Assembly: GCA_013180625.2 (NCBI GenBank)
Contig: SNVD02015884.1
Location: forward strand, 1,116,001-1,180,000
Reading direction: 5' to 3'
Length of the DNA stretch: 64,000 nucleotides
DNA from: Boswellia sacra
Taxonomy: Eukaryota > Streptophyta > Magnoliopsida > Sapindales > Burseraceae
Part shown: positions 23,647-36,700 of the stretch, in pieces
Layout of the letters: each line of letters begins with the position of its first letter
Numbering within the stretch: the stretch's first letter is position 1
The notes under the pieces: generated by a model
What the model was told of the DNA's origin: nothing
Database searches by the model: none
The model's input: the letters and a program-made list of their open reading frames with translations, nothing else
Position numbers and translations under genes: made by a program

Positions 23647-24975
23647 TTACCATGGATTCCTCTTCCTCTTCTTCCTCATCAAACTAGAACTTGGGGATAA
23701 GCTTTCAATATCAAAAGATTCTACATCTTGCTCCTGCAACTCGTCCTCATCATGAGATTCCTCTTCCTCCTGCAACTCCTCATCATGAAATTCCTCATCC
23801 TCCTGCAACTCCTCATCAGATTCCTCATCCTCCTGCGACTCCTCACCCAAATAATATTCAAAATAGTCCTGCAACTCCTGATCATAAGGATCCAGGGGCT
23901 TCAAATAATATTCGTAATTGTCCTGCAACTGCTGATAATAAAAAGGCATGAGCTCCAATGATTCTCGACTCTATTTGTAATATAAGTAACAAGTACTAGA
24001 AACCATTGTCGACTCTATGAGACAAACAACTCCCAAGCAAAACCATTGTCCACATCTTGCCCCTGCAACTCGTCCTCATCATGAGATTCCTCTTCCTCCT
24101 GCAACTCCTCATCATGAAATTCCTCATCCTCCTGCAACTCCTCATCAGATTCCTCATCCTCCTGCGACTCCTCACCCAAATAATATTCAAAATAGTCCTG
24201 CAACTCCTGATCATAAGGATCCAGGGGCTTCAAATAATATTCGTAATTGTCCTGCAACTGCTGATAATAAAAAGGCATGAGCTCCAATGATTCTCGACTC
24301 TATTTGTAATATAAGTAACAAGTACTAGAAACCATTGTCGACTCTATGAGACAAACAACTCCCAAGCAAAACCATTGTCCACATCTTGCCCCTGCAACTC
24401 GTCCTCATCATGAGATTCCTCTTCCTCCTGCAACTCCTCATCATGAAATTCCTCATCCTCCTGCAACTCCTCATCAGATTCCTCATCCTCCTGCGACTCC
24501 TCACCCAAATAATATTCAAAATAGTCCTGCAACTCCTGATCATAAGGATCCAGGGGCTTCAAATAATATTCGTAATTGTCCTGCAACTGCTGATAATAAA
24601 AAGGCATGAGCTCCAATGATTCTCGACTCTATTTGTAATATAAGTAACAAGTACTAGAAACCATTGTCGACTCTATGAGACAAACAACTCCCAAGCAAAA
24701 CCATTGTCCACATCTTGCCCCTGCAACTCGTCCTCATCATGAGATTCCTCTTCCTCCTGCAACTCCTCATCATGAAATTCCTCATCCTCCTGCAACTCCT
24801 CATCAGATTCAAAATCCTCCTGCAACTCCTCCTCATCAGATTCCTCTTCGTCCTGCAACTCCCAATAACAAGGCTCGAGCACCAAATCAAGATCTTCGTA
24901 CTTCCGAAGCCACTATAACAAAGGCATGAGCTTCAACAATTGTCCATGTGTAATATAGGTAACAATTACTAGAAA
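23647..24975 (-). CDS. TNL-2 acidic last exon amplified to a four-unit array
   Basis: A 329-bp period is exact between units 23999-24327 and 24328-24656, which look identical. Unit 4 (24657-24975) has an altered 5' half. On the minus strand each unit encodes a Tyr- and Asp/Glu-rich peptide (QDYFEYYLGEESQEDEE, ELQEDEEFHDEELQEEEE). Units 1-3 carry an AG acceptor (ACAAATAG) at 23970, 24299 and 24628, in phase 0 with exon 5; TATTATCAGCAG just inside is an alternative. Units 2-4 end GQDVDNGFAWELFVS and stop at 24015, 24344 and 24673. That end comes from intron sequence of the ancestral gene. Only unit 1 (stop 23647) keeps the original end, and there a 1-nt insertion turns the acidic end into MRKKRKRNPW. 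None has a donor, so each could serve as a terminal exon. Confidence 0.65.
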
Positions 24976-27900
24976 TGTGACACCCCAAGATTTAAGTAAG
25001 TTTGACTTACATGTATATTGTAAAAATATGTATTATTAACATTATGAGATATGTATATATATATATATATATATGGAGAGGGATGAAATTAGATGCGATG
25101 GAGGGGCTAATTAACGAATTGAAAACTTAAAGGGTTAGACTGAAATTTTGCAGATTTGGATAAGTATAAAAGAGAGAATTCTAGAGAAATATATTCATTT
25201 TGATCCTATCCCTGCAGCCAGCCCTAATCTCTTTGTCCTCCATGATTGCCAACAAACTAAGCAAGAGGAAGAAATCTAGAGACAAAGTAGAGGTAGAAAT
25301 CAACTTCTCCTCCCATTTCCTTGCATGGTTCCATTATTTTTACAAGAAATTAATGTGATATGTTATAAATTTTGGAATAATTGTGTTATGTGCATTCTGG
25401 AATTTGTGTGAAATCATGATATTACATGTGTTAGGGTATATTGAAGGAGAAGACATGATGTTTGGGAAGCTAGGAAACATGATTGAGTGAAATTCCTGCA
25501 GGGCCTCTTTGCTGAACAGGGGTTAGTCCGAAAATTCTTATAAATTCCATGGTTGTATGCTGACTCTGAAATTTTTATATGATAAACTAGACACTTGAAG
25601 GAGTTTACAGAATTTTGAAACACTTGAAAATTCGTATTGTGTGAATTATAATGAAAATTTGAAATTCTGGTTCGAAATTGTGAATTCCCCTGTTTTAAAA
25701 CAGGGCAGGAAGAATGAACTCGATTTGAGGGGGCAAATGTTTGTAAAATTTTGTGATTTTTAATATGAAAACCCTTGGGTATGTTTTATGTTAGACTGTA
25801 AATTTTCATGGTTTTTGGAGTTGTTTATGAATTGTTATGATTTTTCAAATCTGGACTTAAAGAACTGTGAATGTTAAGTTCTAGAACTGAGTTTGTGAAA
25901 TAAATTCTTTTTGACTGCCCTAGACTCCTTAGAAAATCATGATTTTTGGTGAAATAACTCTTATATGTGTCTAGTTTTAGACTGGAAATTTTGGTGGAGA
26001 TTGGATTATTGTAGAATTTTATAAAATTCTTCAAAATTTTACTGTTCAGTGGAGAGGTCTGCAGACAGATTTGCTGTGTGAATTAAATTAAGGATTTTCA
26101 AGGGGTATATGACCTTATTTTGACTCAATAAAATTCATGGACTATCATATGTATGTCTATTTGATTTTCATGAATTTTGGTGATGATTGGAAATGAATAA
26201 CCTCTTATTGTAATAATCCAACCAATATGCGTGTGATAGAGTTTAATAAATGATGTTATTGGTTGGTTGAATTGTTGTTAACCTATAAGGGATTTAATGA
26301 TTTCTAAATGGACACTGATCAGTGTGTCTTGACTATGGAAATGGTTATCAGAGAGGAAAAAGAAGAAGAAGAGATGAACTTTAAACAACTGCTTATCAAG
26401 AAATATGTGAAAACCAGATTAAGAGGCGAGGCTAACCAGGTAAGTAGCTAGACCCTTCTGAGGACACAACAGATGTTAACTATTAATAAAATGTGTTTAT
26501 TGATTGTGATTGTGAATATATGTGAGTTGTGTGGATGGAATGTGTTTGGGGCCATGAATACATGGACCTTGATATAGGAAATGATTTGATTGGGGTTTAT
26601 AGCGATTTATGAAATGTGTGATTTCACACACTTTGATGTGTATGTGATTGACTTGTTGGTGTAACTTCTATGTGTGTGAGATATAGAAATGTGAATGTGC
26701 CCTCATATATGTGAATTTGTTGTGATATGGCTTGAATAATATTGCCTATGAAACGATGTGAGTATATGAAGAATGAGATACATGCCAAACATTCTAGGAT
26801 ACTAATTCCTCATGCGGATGACATGACAAATGAATGTCTATGAAATACCATGTGTGTTTCCCTGAATATGTATGACTGGGAAACGAATGAGACCAGTTGT
26901 ACATGGACATAGTTGTGTAACGGTATGTTTGAAATATACCGAAGAGAAATGGAAGGGTTGACACTGATAAAGAAGTCAATAGGTTTCTATGTGTGCAAGA
27001 ATGATGCTAATGTGTGGATTGTGCACATCCATAAGTGTTTATGAGATATGTAGGCTTATTGTATTTATGAATGCATATGTGATTAGTGAGAAGCCTACGT
27101 AGAACCACAATTATGAAAGTTGAACGGCAATATTTTGGTGTGTGAAGGCATGCATCACTATGTGATGTGTTATGCATTTGAAATATCATGCCAAGCCTAT
27201 GGGAATATATTGAATGGCGAATGTGAAATGTGATACTGTTAAATGCTAGCATTAAAGTGAATGAATTGTGACAAGTTGTGATTGGGTTAGAAGCTTAATA
27301 TAAAGCTTCACTTATGTGATCGAAATGTGAAATGTGATATTTGAGTGAAAGCTTAATATAGAGCTTCACTTATGTGACTGAATGTGAAAATTGATATGTG
27401 AGTGGCATGCCACAACTTAGGATATTTGGCTCTCATAGCTTGAGGGGAGGTCTGGACCATGTGTTTCTCTAGACGAGATTCGGTAGCATGGGCCCGGTAT
27501 CACCCGGATTGTCAGACTAGCCTCGAGCTATTTCAAGTGTAGGCATCTGAATGTATCCGTATTGTTACGTACTCCCATGGCTTGAGGGGAGGTCTGGACC
27601 ATGTGTTTCTCTGGATGAGATTCGGTAGCATGGGCCAGGTATCACCCGGATTGTCAGACTAGCCTTGAGCTATTTCATAGGTAGGCCTCTGAATGTATCT
27701 GTACTGTTCTGTATCCCCATGACTTAAGGGGAGGTCTGGACCATGTGTTTCTCTAGACGAGATTCGGTAGCATGGGCCCGTATCACCCGGATTGTCAGAC
27801 TAGCCTTGAGCTGATTCATGGGTAGGCCTACATATGGGAACTGACTGTGAAACGAAAAGTCCTACCTTGATTAGAGAGTACTGTTCCTAAGTATCTGTGA

Positions 27901-28786
27901 CTGTACTGTGGAAGCTTCCGAAATTATGTGAAATGGATATCCATATGAACAATGTAGCTAGCTTATGAAAACTCATGTGTGAATGATTTATATGTTTATG
28001 GCATATGAGGATGTGATAGACTTGTGGAAAGTTTATTTACAAATGAGACGTGTATATAAATGGGTGTATTTATGGGTGTATGTGATGAGCTTTGACATGG
28101 AAAAGCCATGCCTGATTACCCATAGACAGGTATTTATGGAATTAGGAATGTGACTGGATAAGAGAGCAATTGGTCTAGGAAATGGCCAATGATACAGGGT
28201 TGGCGTGGGAGCATAATTAAATGGTGCAAGAATGCATCTTTAACGAATCTAAAGGGATATATGCAGAGAATTGACATCGCTGCGTCATACCTTTCACGCT
28301 GAAGCGCTACTTGCACTAACTCAAGTAAGAGAGAATAGAGAGTTGGCGCATGCGTGCCCTCCCTTGGCGCAGGAGCGCGAAACTGGAATTTGCAATGGAT
28401 TGGAAATCAGAAACTTGGCGTCATCGTGCCAGTTTCCTCGCACAAGGTCGCGTTCCTTGAACACTGAAATTAATGTTCTGATTTCCTTAGTAAAGCACTG
28501 TTGGCTAGTATACCAAGAAATGAACAGTAATCAGTGATTTATGGAATAAGCATTGAGTAGTAGTCATATTCTAAATTGGTTATTGCCATTAATTGTTTTA
28601 TTTTGAGTGTTACGCCAGTTTTATAATTCTAGCTGCTTACTGAGTTTCGTACTCACTAGTCTGTTGTGTACCTCAGGTATTCAATCAGTTAAAGATTAAA
28701 GAAGGATTTCGGCATAATGATGACTGTGTTTCCTTGGCAAGCCCTTATCCGCTGCAGTATTACTCTGTTGGATATAGGGTGTGACA
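24976..28786 (+). mobile_element. Solo-LTR-like element 1, 3,811 bp
   Basis: Begins TGTGACACCCC and ends GGGTGTGACA, so it has TG...CA ends with a near-perfect 10-bp inverted repeat. It is flanked by AGAAA at 24971-24975 and 28787-28791, the 5-bp duplication typical of LTR-retrotransposon integrase. No gag-pol frame is visible. Inside are a conserved splice-donor-like CAGGTAAGTAG near 26437 and three 142-bp tandem repeats. It resembles the multi-kb LTRs of some Ty3/gypsy chromoviruses, but family assignment is inference. It lies between exon 5 of TNL-2 and the acidic array. A homologue in the opposite orientation occupies 51683-55344. Confidence 0.8.
27431..27835. repeat. 142-bp tandem repeat, about 3 copies, inside LTR element 1
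   Basis: The block beginning CTTGAGGGGAGGTCTGGACC recurs at 27439, 27581 and 27723, an exact 142-bp step. The LTR copy at 51683-55344 has only two repeats (about 52640-52890). Confidence 0.88.
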
Positions 28787-28791
28787 AGAAA

Positions 28792-30239
28792 CCATTGTCG
28801 ACTCAAGAATCATTGTTAGTAGAAGGCATGAACTTCAACAATTGTCCAGTAATATAGGTAACAATTACTAGAAACCATTGTCGACTCAAGAATAATTGTA
28901 GTAGATAACTACTGCAATTCATGTTTTATTTTTAATTTTACTACTATGTTTGATAGCTTGATGTGATTTTGAATGAGACAGTTCTGCCTAAGGCATAACT
29001 AAAAAAAGTTGAAGTTCCATCAGTGTAATATATATCATTAGCTACATCCACTCACAATTTCTAGCACTTATTTACTTCTTATTAAGGTCTGACTTCTTAA
29101 TCCCAAGGAATTAAAATCTCCAATTAATTTTCCATGTTTGTGTTTCTTTCATATTCCCCATGTCATAAAAAATAAAAAGAGCTTTCATATGTTTATCATT
29201 CAATATGTTGAAAAGAAATTCATTTTGTGAGTTAAACTATTTTTCTCTGGTTGTTGCCAAATATTTTGAAAGAACGAAGAACCTTCGAATCTAGTAAAAG
29301 TTTTGTCAAATAAAACATGAGCTCTCGCCTATGCTGCCAGTTCTCCAAATTCCTACAATACAAAATCAATCTAGGAAATGCTCGTTAGAGATTCAATTAT
29401 TTGGATGGCAAACTCTATATATATTTTCTTGGTGTCTTTTTTCATTTACCTAGTAATTAACTGATAATGTTTATATTTCCTTTACTTGATAGGCTTGAAT
29501 ACCCGCTGATGGGGAAAATAAACACTAAGAACCATAGGAGAGGAGAAAAAATTTAGAAAAGGGTAGAAAAATCCAATAGAAATATAGGAGAAGGGAGGGA
29601 AGAAAATAGATAGAAAGAGAGGGAGAAAGCGATAAATAGATGGATAAAGGAAGGGCTGAAGGATTAGAAGAACAAAAATATTTGAAATAATTGAAAGGGG
29701 AAGAAAGAATTAAAGGGGGAGGAACATAGGATATGCCAGTTTTTATTAATTTTTAATCCATGCCTAAACATAATAATAACCAAATGTGCTATTTGTATTG
29801 GCCGAAAATCTAATAAAAATAGGATAAGGGTTTTAACTAAAAAAATAAATATCATTTACTTGAATTCTAAACTAATTGAAAATCTAATGAAATTAGAAAA
29901 TCAATCCCTATTTAAAATTTTAATAGAAATCATAATCTCTAAAAATCTCTTAAATATCCTTACTCATTGTACATCCTTTTTTTCTTTCATTTTTTTTTCT
30001 CTACTCATTCAAATTTAATGCATCTGCAATTTTTCCAATTTATAAAGCTTAAATATTGGTAAATAGGGATTCATATTTAAGTCGTACACATAGATGAAGA
30101 AAGTTTGTTATAATAGCTTCTATTAGAAAATGGAACAAACAAATGATATCCAAAGGGGAGATAAACATACTATTTACTGACAATTAACAAATAATAAGAT
30201 TAGTAAAATAAATTAATAAAAAAAGACCGACTTAGTTAC
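28792..30239. other. TNL-2 intron 5, part between LTR element and exon 5
   Basis: The first 110 bp hold two more short copies of the array's intron motif (CCATTGTCGACTC). The remainder aligns with TNL-1 intron 5, including the purine-rich tract at about 29530-29730. No coding region. Confidence 0.5.
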
Positions 30240-30743
30240 CTTGGGCTGTATAAAATTGGAATGTCGTGGATGCCAACAGCCATACACAAAATGAACCCCA
30301 CACCTTCTATTCTTGCCATCAACAGAAAAGGAATCAAAGCTGATATACATAGAATTATCATTCTTTTCTGTATATTTCTCATTATCTTTTGAGCCACCAA
30401 TATTCTTCTTTGGTATATAAACGAAGTCCATGTATACATAACTTGAGCTATCATCCCAGGCCACCCCAGGCAAATAACGAACAAATTGACAAGACATGGT
30501 GCATCTATTAACTTCAGTCTTGTTAACTCTGAATGTGATAAAAGATACATGTATAGATGGATCATTAACTTCGCCATTTCCAATTTCCACAACAACGCAC
30601 ATATTAAAACCTATAACGTTTTCACGAGTCAAATGTTGTTCAATATTCTGACGCAAGCGAGATCCCTCATCCTTAAAGTCAAACCACTTTGGAATTTCAT
30701 TTCCAGGGTAACAGACATTCTTAAAAAATTTTCGACCAGATTC
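30240..30743 (-). CDS. TNL-2 exon 5, post-LRR C-terminal domain
   Basis: 168 codons, phase 0, starting ESGRKFFKNVCYPGNEIPKW. Contains GFNMCVVVEIG and RCGVHFVYG typical of the C-JID domain. The end is donor AAG|GTAACT. Without splicing, the frame would stop at 30213. Confidence 0.8.
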
Positions 30744-33700
30744 CTACATCAATAAATATCATCCATCACTAATAACATAATTTTAATATTAGAAATATTA
30801 AAAAAATTAATAAAATAAAAGAGCTAAGTCATATAAAAGGAAAGAGGGGGGAAAGAGAGACCTTGTGAAGACCTTTTGATAAATTGACGTTGAAACAATT
30901 GGCAAGATTTATTCTTTGTGGCCTCAACAGAGGCAATTCTTGCAATGGTAACTCTGCATCTAATATCGATTCCAATAATGAGCAATGACTTGCGTTCACA
31001 TCTACACCTATTGGAAGCTGTGGCAAAGAAATAAGCCTCTTACAACAGCTTACATCCAAATATTTCAAATCTTTGCACTTACAAATACTGCCTGAGAGAC
31101 TCTCAAGCACCCAACAATATGAAAGATACAATCTAACTAGTCTTGATTGATCTTCAATGAAGGGTGATTCTATTACTGCAGTTCCACTTAAATTTAACTT
31201 TTCCACTTTATATGAGATCCTTGGAGCCACCTTGAGCTTTGAACAACAACTGAGATCAATAGATTTTGATGGAATGTTGTCCGGAAGAATCTCAAGGCTT
31301 CCACAACATCTTAGATTCAACTCCTGAAGATCTACGGCTTTGGACAAATCTGGAATCTCTTTCAGGCGTATAGATTCAGAAAGATCAATATGTCTCAGAT
31401 TTACAAGATCCTATGAGGAAGAAAACAAACATTAACATCTCTAATAGTTATAATTTGCAACATAAAGATAGTCATATAAGTATCAAGATATATTTACTTG
31501 GACTCCATTCCAAAGTAGTTCAACATTGCTGCAGGGCATATGAAGCCAAACAAGATTCTCCACTTGAAAATTTAATGGCAATGACTCGAATGGGTAGCAT
31601 TCCCAACTAAAGACCTCAGCAGAAAAAGATTCAAGTTCTTTAAAACCATGCAACTTACTTTGATAGTTTCGCACGGAATAACCATATATCCTGAAGAACC
31701 TTAGCTTACACATTTTCAAAAAACAGCGAGGATGTAAATCTATATCCTTTATTTTAGATTGATCCAAGCATATGCCTTGTATTTTTTCTCCCACCTAAAA
31801 TTAACAAAAGATAATAAGTTAGCATTAAACATTTAAAAGCTTAAATTAATAATGTTTAAAATAAAAATACTCTAAAAAAGATGTTTATTTATTTATATAT
31901 TTTTCCTTAAATTCTATTTCTTTTCATAATATTTAAATATAAGACACCTCGCAGATCTACATAACCTCTCTTTTCTCCTAAGCTAATGCACAATCCCATT
32001 TTAACAATATCCTATAACGTGCAACATTTGTTTAACTAGCTGTGCAGGGTCAATCAAATTTTTAGCCTATTAAGTAAAATTATTGACTATGGCTTTCTAA
32101 AATTAATAAAACTATCAATTAAAATTTTAATTAATATATTGCTAGTTAAAAACTAATTTGAGTTTATACAATTCAATACTCTAAATAAGAATATCATGAC
32201 GACAAAAATAAATAAATACTAAAAATTTAAATAAGTAACAGTCGACAATTGATAAGTTAATTGGAATAATTGAGAATTTATTTAGCCTCGCCGAATTTAG
32301 AAAATTCCGTAAATTTCTCTCAAGTTTGAATTTAACACAACAAAACCCTTTCATCTTTTTTTAAAATAATAATATTTTAAATTTCCAATCCTTTATAAGC
32401 CATTATCCTTGATATGTTGTCACTTGTCAACTAATATCATAATATATTTTTAATTTGCAAATGTCCCATGTTGATTATACTTAGAGGTATCACTGTATTG
32501 AACATTTAAATTACAATAACCTAACCCGCCAACTCTTTATAAAATATCTCCAAATACTTATAATTCAAAAATATTTTCCAAAGAATAAACTATATATCAA
32601 TTATTGATGTAAAATAATTTACCTGTATTAATTAAACAATTTAAATAAATTTGAACTAGTTTGACTATTTTATGTACTTTTTGAAATGCATAATTAATTT
32701 TCTTTTGTACTCTTAAGTATCCAATTTTTCAATATAACAAAATATATAAACATGTGTACATAGGGTCAGGCTATTGTAACTTAATTTTTTTGACATAAAT
32801 ACAAACACTCTGTCATAGCTTTTGATTTGCTAAAATCCAAGGGTGGGAAATAAATGTCCCAATTACTCTGGAGAATAATTGATTACACATCTTCCAAAAA
32901 ATAAGAGGATCTAATTTCATGTCATTTGTTTTAGATATATCTAAACATATCCTTTGTATTACTTTTTTCCCCTAAAATTAACAAGAGACATTAAATTAGC
33001 AGCAAACATTTAAAAGCTTAAATTGACTATTAATAGAAAATACCCTCTCATATGTTTATTTATTTTTATTATTGGTTAAACCAAATTTCTTTTCATAATA
33101 TTTAAATAAAAGACATGTCTCAAATCTTCATAACCTAATATTTTAATGATATTCTCTTAAGCTAATGCATAATCCCATTTAGTAAAAATATGCTATAACA
33201 TAACATTTTACCAACTACTGATCTAATTTAGAATTCATTGATTAAATATTAAAGCCTATTAGGTGAATTCATTGATTAGGGCTTTTTAAAATTAAAAAAA
33301 AATCAATTAAATTTTTTATTCAAAATTTTGTAATAAATGTATTATTATTTAAAGCTAATTTAAATAAATTACAATTGAATACATTAAATAAGAACATCGA
33401 GACAACAAAAATATATGAATACTACAAATTCAAATATGTAATAATCGACAATTGAAAACAACAAAATATATAAGGAATAATAAAAATTGAAAATTAAAGA
33501 TAAGTATATCAAAATAGAACCTAATAATTAATATATAGGTCTAGCTGTTCTAATTTAATTCTTTTACTAAATACTTAAACTTCTTTATGACCATCTTTCC
33601 ATTGCTACGAATAGTTGTGAAAGAGAACTTAAGTGTGATTATTTTAATGTTAACAACTTTATAACTACTAGACAGTGATTAATGGATGATTATAAAGAAG

Positions 33701-36700
33701 TGTTAATTTTTAAGTTAAAAAGAAAAAAAAAACTTATAATAGAGTAACCTATATTATATAATTCTTTTTTTCTGGATCTTCAAGATAACACTATTATTTC
33801 TAATACAATCTAAACTATGACATTGAGATAATACATGGAATAAAAAAATATTAATTGAAGAAAAAGAGACAATTGTGCAAAAGAAAATATATAAATATAG
33901 AAGTTTAACTTTAAAAAGATAGAGAATCCTAGCCCTATAGTTTCTCGTTCTAGCTAGATCTCACATATGTGAAATTTAAAATGGATACTTAATGTTTTTG
34001 TCTCTTACCATGTTTTTTCTCCAAGACATTGCAAATATTCTCGTGAAGTCATAATTGACTGTATTTTCCGGGATCATTAGATTCATTTTGAACAATTTCT
34101 CCACCAATTTCTTGCAACAAGTCATGAAGAATTATTATAATATTGTCAAACATGCATTGATATAACCTTTTATTTATTAATTTCTTTCTAACGTCAATCA
34201 TTAAGTAATAATCAAGCTTGTTTTATTCATTAACCCTAGTTTATTTAACTTATGTAATTGTAAACGTAAAAAATCCAAAGCCCAAAAGCCCAGATATAGA
34301 CCCAAAAGTAAAAAGATCCTTAATAAAGACCCAAAAGTCCACAAAGCGTACGGCCCATTCGAGATACCTAGTTCATCATGCTTTAAAGAGTCCGACAAAG
34401 GCTAAGTCAGCATAACTTTACACAAATAATGTCCCTAATGCCACGTAGAAGCTAAAAGAGATAGTGCAATTCCCATAATCCCTAAAAATCAGGGACATGG
34501 GTCATGAGGCACAGTCTCCATGATCTCCATGAATCAACAGGGAATCAAGCTGTTCAGAGGAAGTTGAAGGCAAGTCATTCAACGTAGCTACAACTAATCC
34601 AATTTGTGCCCATAAACACTTCAAACACAGCTAGCTTAGACGTTAAAGTGGTGCCAACAATCTTGCCGACACGCCTACTGATAGAATATATGTGTAATAA
34701 TTGACAATCCAAAACAAAGAAAAAGTAGAAATAATAATAACTGAAAATTAAGCATAAATATGTCAAAATAGAAAAAGACTTTAAAACCCTTTTGATCGTA
34801 ATGAATGATTGACTATAAATGAGTATTAACTTTTAAGGTAAAAAAACAAAATAAATAAATAGTCACAAAAACCTAACATATAATATATATAATTCTTTTG
34901 TTACACTAATATTTTGTCTAGATCTTCAAGATAAAACTATTTCTTAAAACATGATCTTAATTATGATATTGAGATAATAGATAGAACGAAAAATTTAATT
35001 AAAGAAAAAGAAGCAATAATTGAATATAAAATGCAATTTCCATAATTGCTTACCACATAATACCCCTTCTAGCTAGATCTCATATATATGAAATATAATA
35101 TGGAAACTTAATGTATTTTGTTTCTTACCTTTTTTTTTCTCAATACTTGATGGATATCCTCATGATACCATAACCTACTAAGTCTTTGGGGATCATTAGA
35201 TTCTTGTCGAACAATTTCTTTACCCATTTCTTGCAGCAAATCATGCATTGTTATGATACCATGCCTTGATTTGAATGATGCCTCCTCTGATGTAGTTATA
35301 AGACCCTTATCAATGAGACAACTTAATCCAATTTGTGAGTAACCACAACTACTCAAGATGTTTTTTACAAGATGAAACTTCCACCCTTTAAAGAAACATG
35401 CAATATCTAAAAAGATATTTTTTTCTTTTTTACTCAATCCATCATAACTAATTTTTAGCACTTTTTGGATGTCCTCATGAGGAGATTTTTCTAACTCTTC
35501 CATTGCACTTTCCCAATCTTCCTTTGTTCTATCACATAGAAAACTACCTAAAACCTTTAGAGCCAGTGGAACTCCTTTAGCATATGTCAAAAATACGTTT
35601 GGTAGCTCCCCATAATCTGCTGGACGTCTTCGTTTAAAGGCATTCTTATGAAAAAGTTGAAGAGCATCATCATGACATAGTCCCTCAACCTTGTATATAT
35701 TAGACTCATCCACTCCACAATATCTCAGCACATGTCTGTCTCTTGTTGTTATGATTATTTGACTTCCTGAACCCAAAAGACCAAAATCTCCTATCAACTT
35801 TTTTATTTGTTCAGGACGAGTTACATCATCAAAAATTATGAGAAGCTTCTTGCCACCAAGCATTTGTACGGTGGAATTCTTGTCCCCTAATATTTTACAA
35901 AGAAGCTTTTTTCGCAAGCGATTTAGTCCAGGGCTTTTCTCCCATTCTTCTCTAACATTTGCAGCAAAATAAGACGCATCAAATTCCCTAAAAATTTGGT
36001 TGAAGACGGCACATGCAATAGTTGTCTTTCCGATACCCCCCATGCCCCAAATTCCTACAATATGCGGCCCCTTTGACCCAATTTGCAATAAAGATTTAAC
36101 TTTTTCTACGCTAAATTGTCCTCCAACCATGTCCTCTTGATAAACTGGAGATAAATTGCTTAGTTTCTTCGAAATGTCAGCCACAATAATGTCTATAAAT
36201 TCATGCTCAGGCCTAAAAAGTAGAAAAAAGACAAACAGATATTTGTTAGCGTAAACAAGAGTTACTAAAAGGGGTTGTTTACACCCAAATTTATACTCTG
36301 AACAGATTAATAAAATTTCTTTTTTCATGCGGCAATTACTAATTTGGTCAATAATGTTAATTAATGAAAAGACCTTGCTGTATCCTAATGAAAAGATCGA
36401 TCTTGTTGAATACGTATTATTTATCTATCAGCAATATTCTTATATATATATTCTTATTGCAATAACTAAAAGAAATAATTACCTGTAATTTATTAATCTT
36501 GCAGAGGGCAAAGCTTTATGAGAGCGTTGAAAATTCTACGAGAATGATTAAAACTTACTTGTTGTCATTTATGTGGCATCCAGATAGATTGGCTGCTTCC
36601 TCCAAAGAAGCCTTCCACCTTTGCAGCTCATCCAATCTCTCTTTCAAACGTTCTTGGAGTTTCGCAAAAGCATCCCCGAACTTGCCCCTCTGATGCCTTA

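Noticed and set aside
23691..24929. Plus-strand His/Pro-rich open frames (HEIPLPPATP type) and Leu-rich frames in the tandem array
   Set aside because: They are antisense shadows of the acidic exon array. The minus-strand frames match TNL-1 and TNL-3 and are in phase with TNL exon 5.
23640..24980. Tandem array as a CRISPR array
   Set aside because: The units are 329 bp, coding and contiguous with no unique spacers, in a plant genome.
28134..28537. Open frames shared by LTR elements 1 and 3 (also 51978-52336)
   Set aside because: Both strands are open in the same GCGCC-rich region, the proteins diverge by indels at their ends, and there is no similarity to gag, pol or other known proteins. 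Conservation is explained by LTR homology.
24976..28786. Complete LTR retrotransposon
   Set aside because: No protease, reverse transcriptase, RNase H or integrase frame is present and there is no second LTR. A solo LTR or non-autonomous element fits better. The same applies to 42883-46589.
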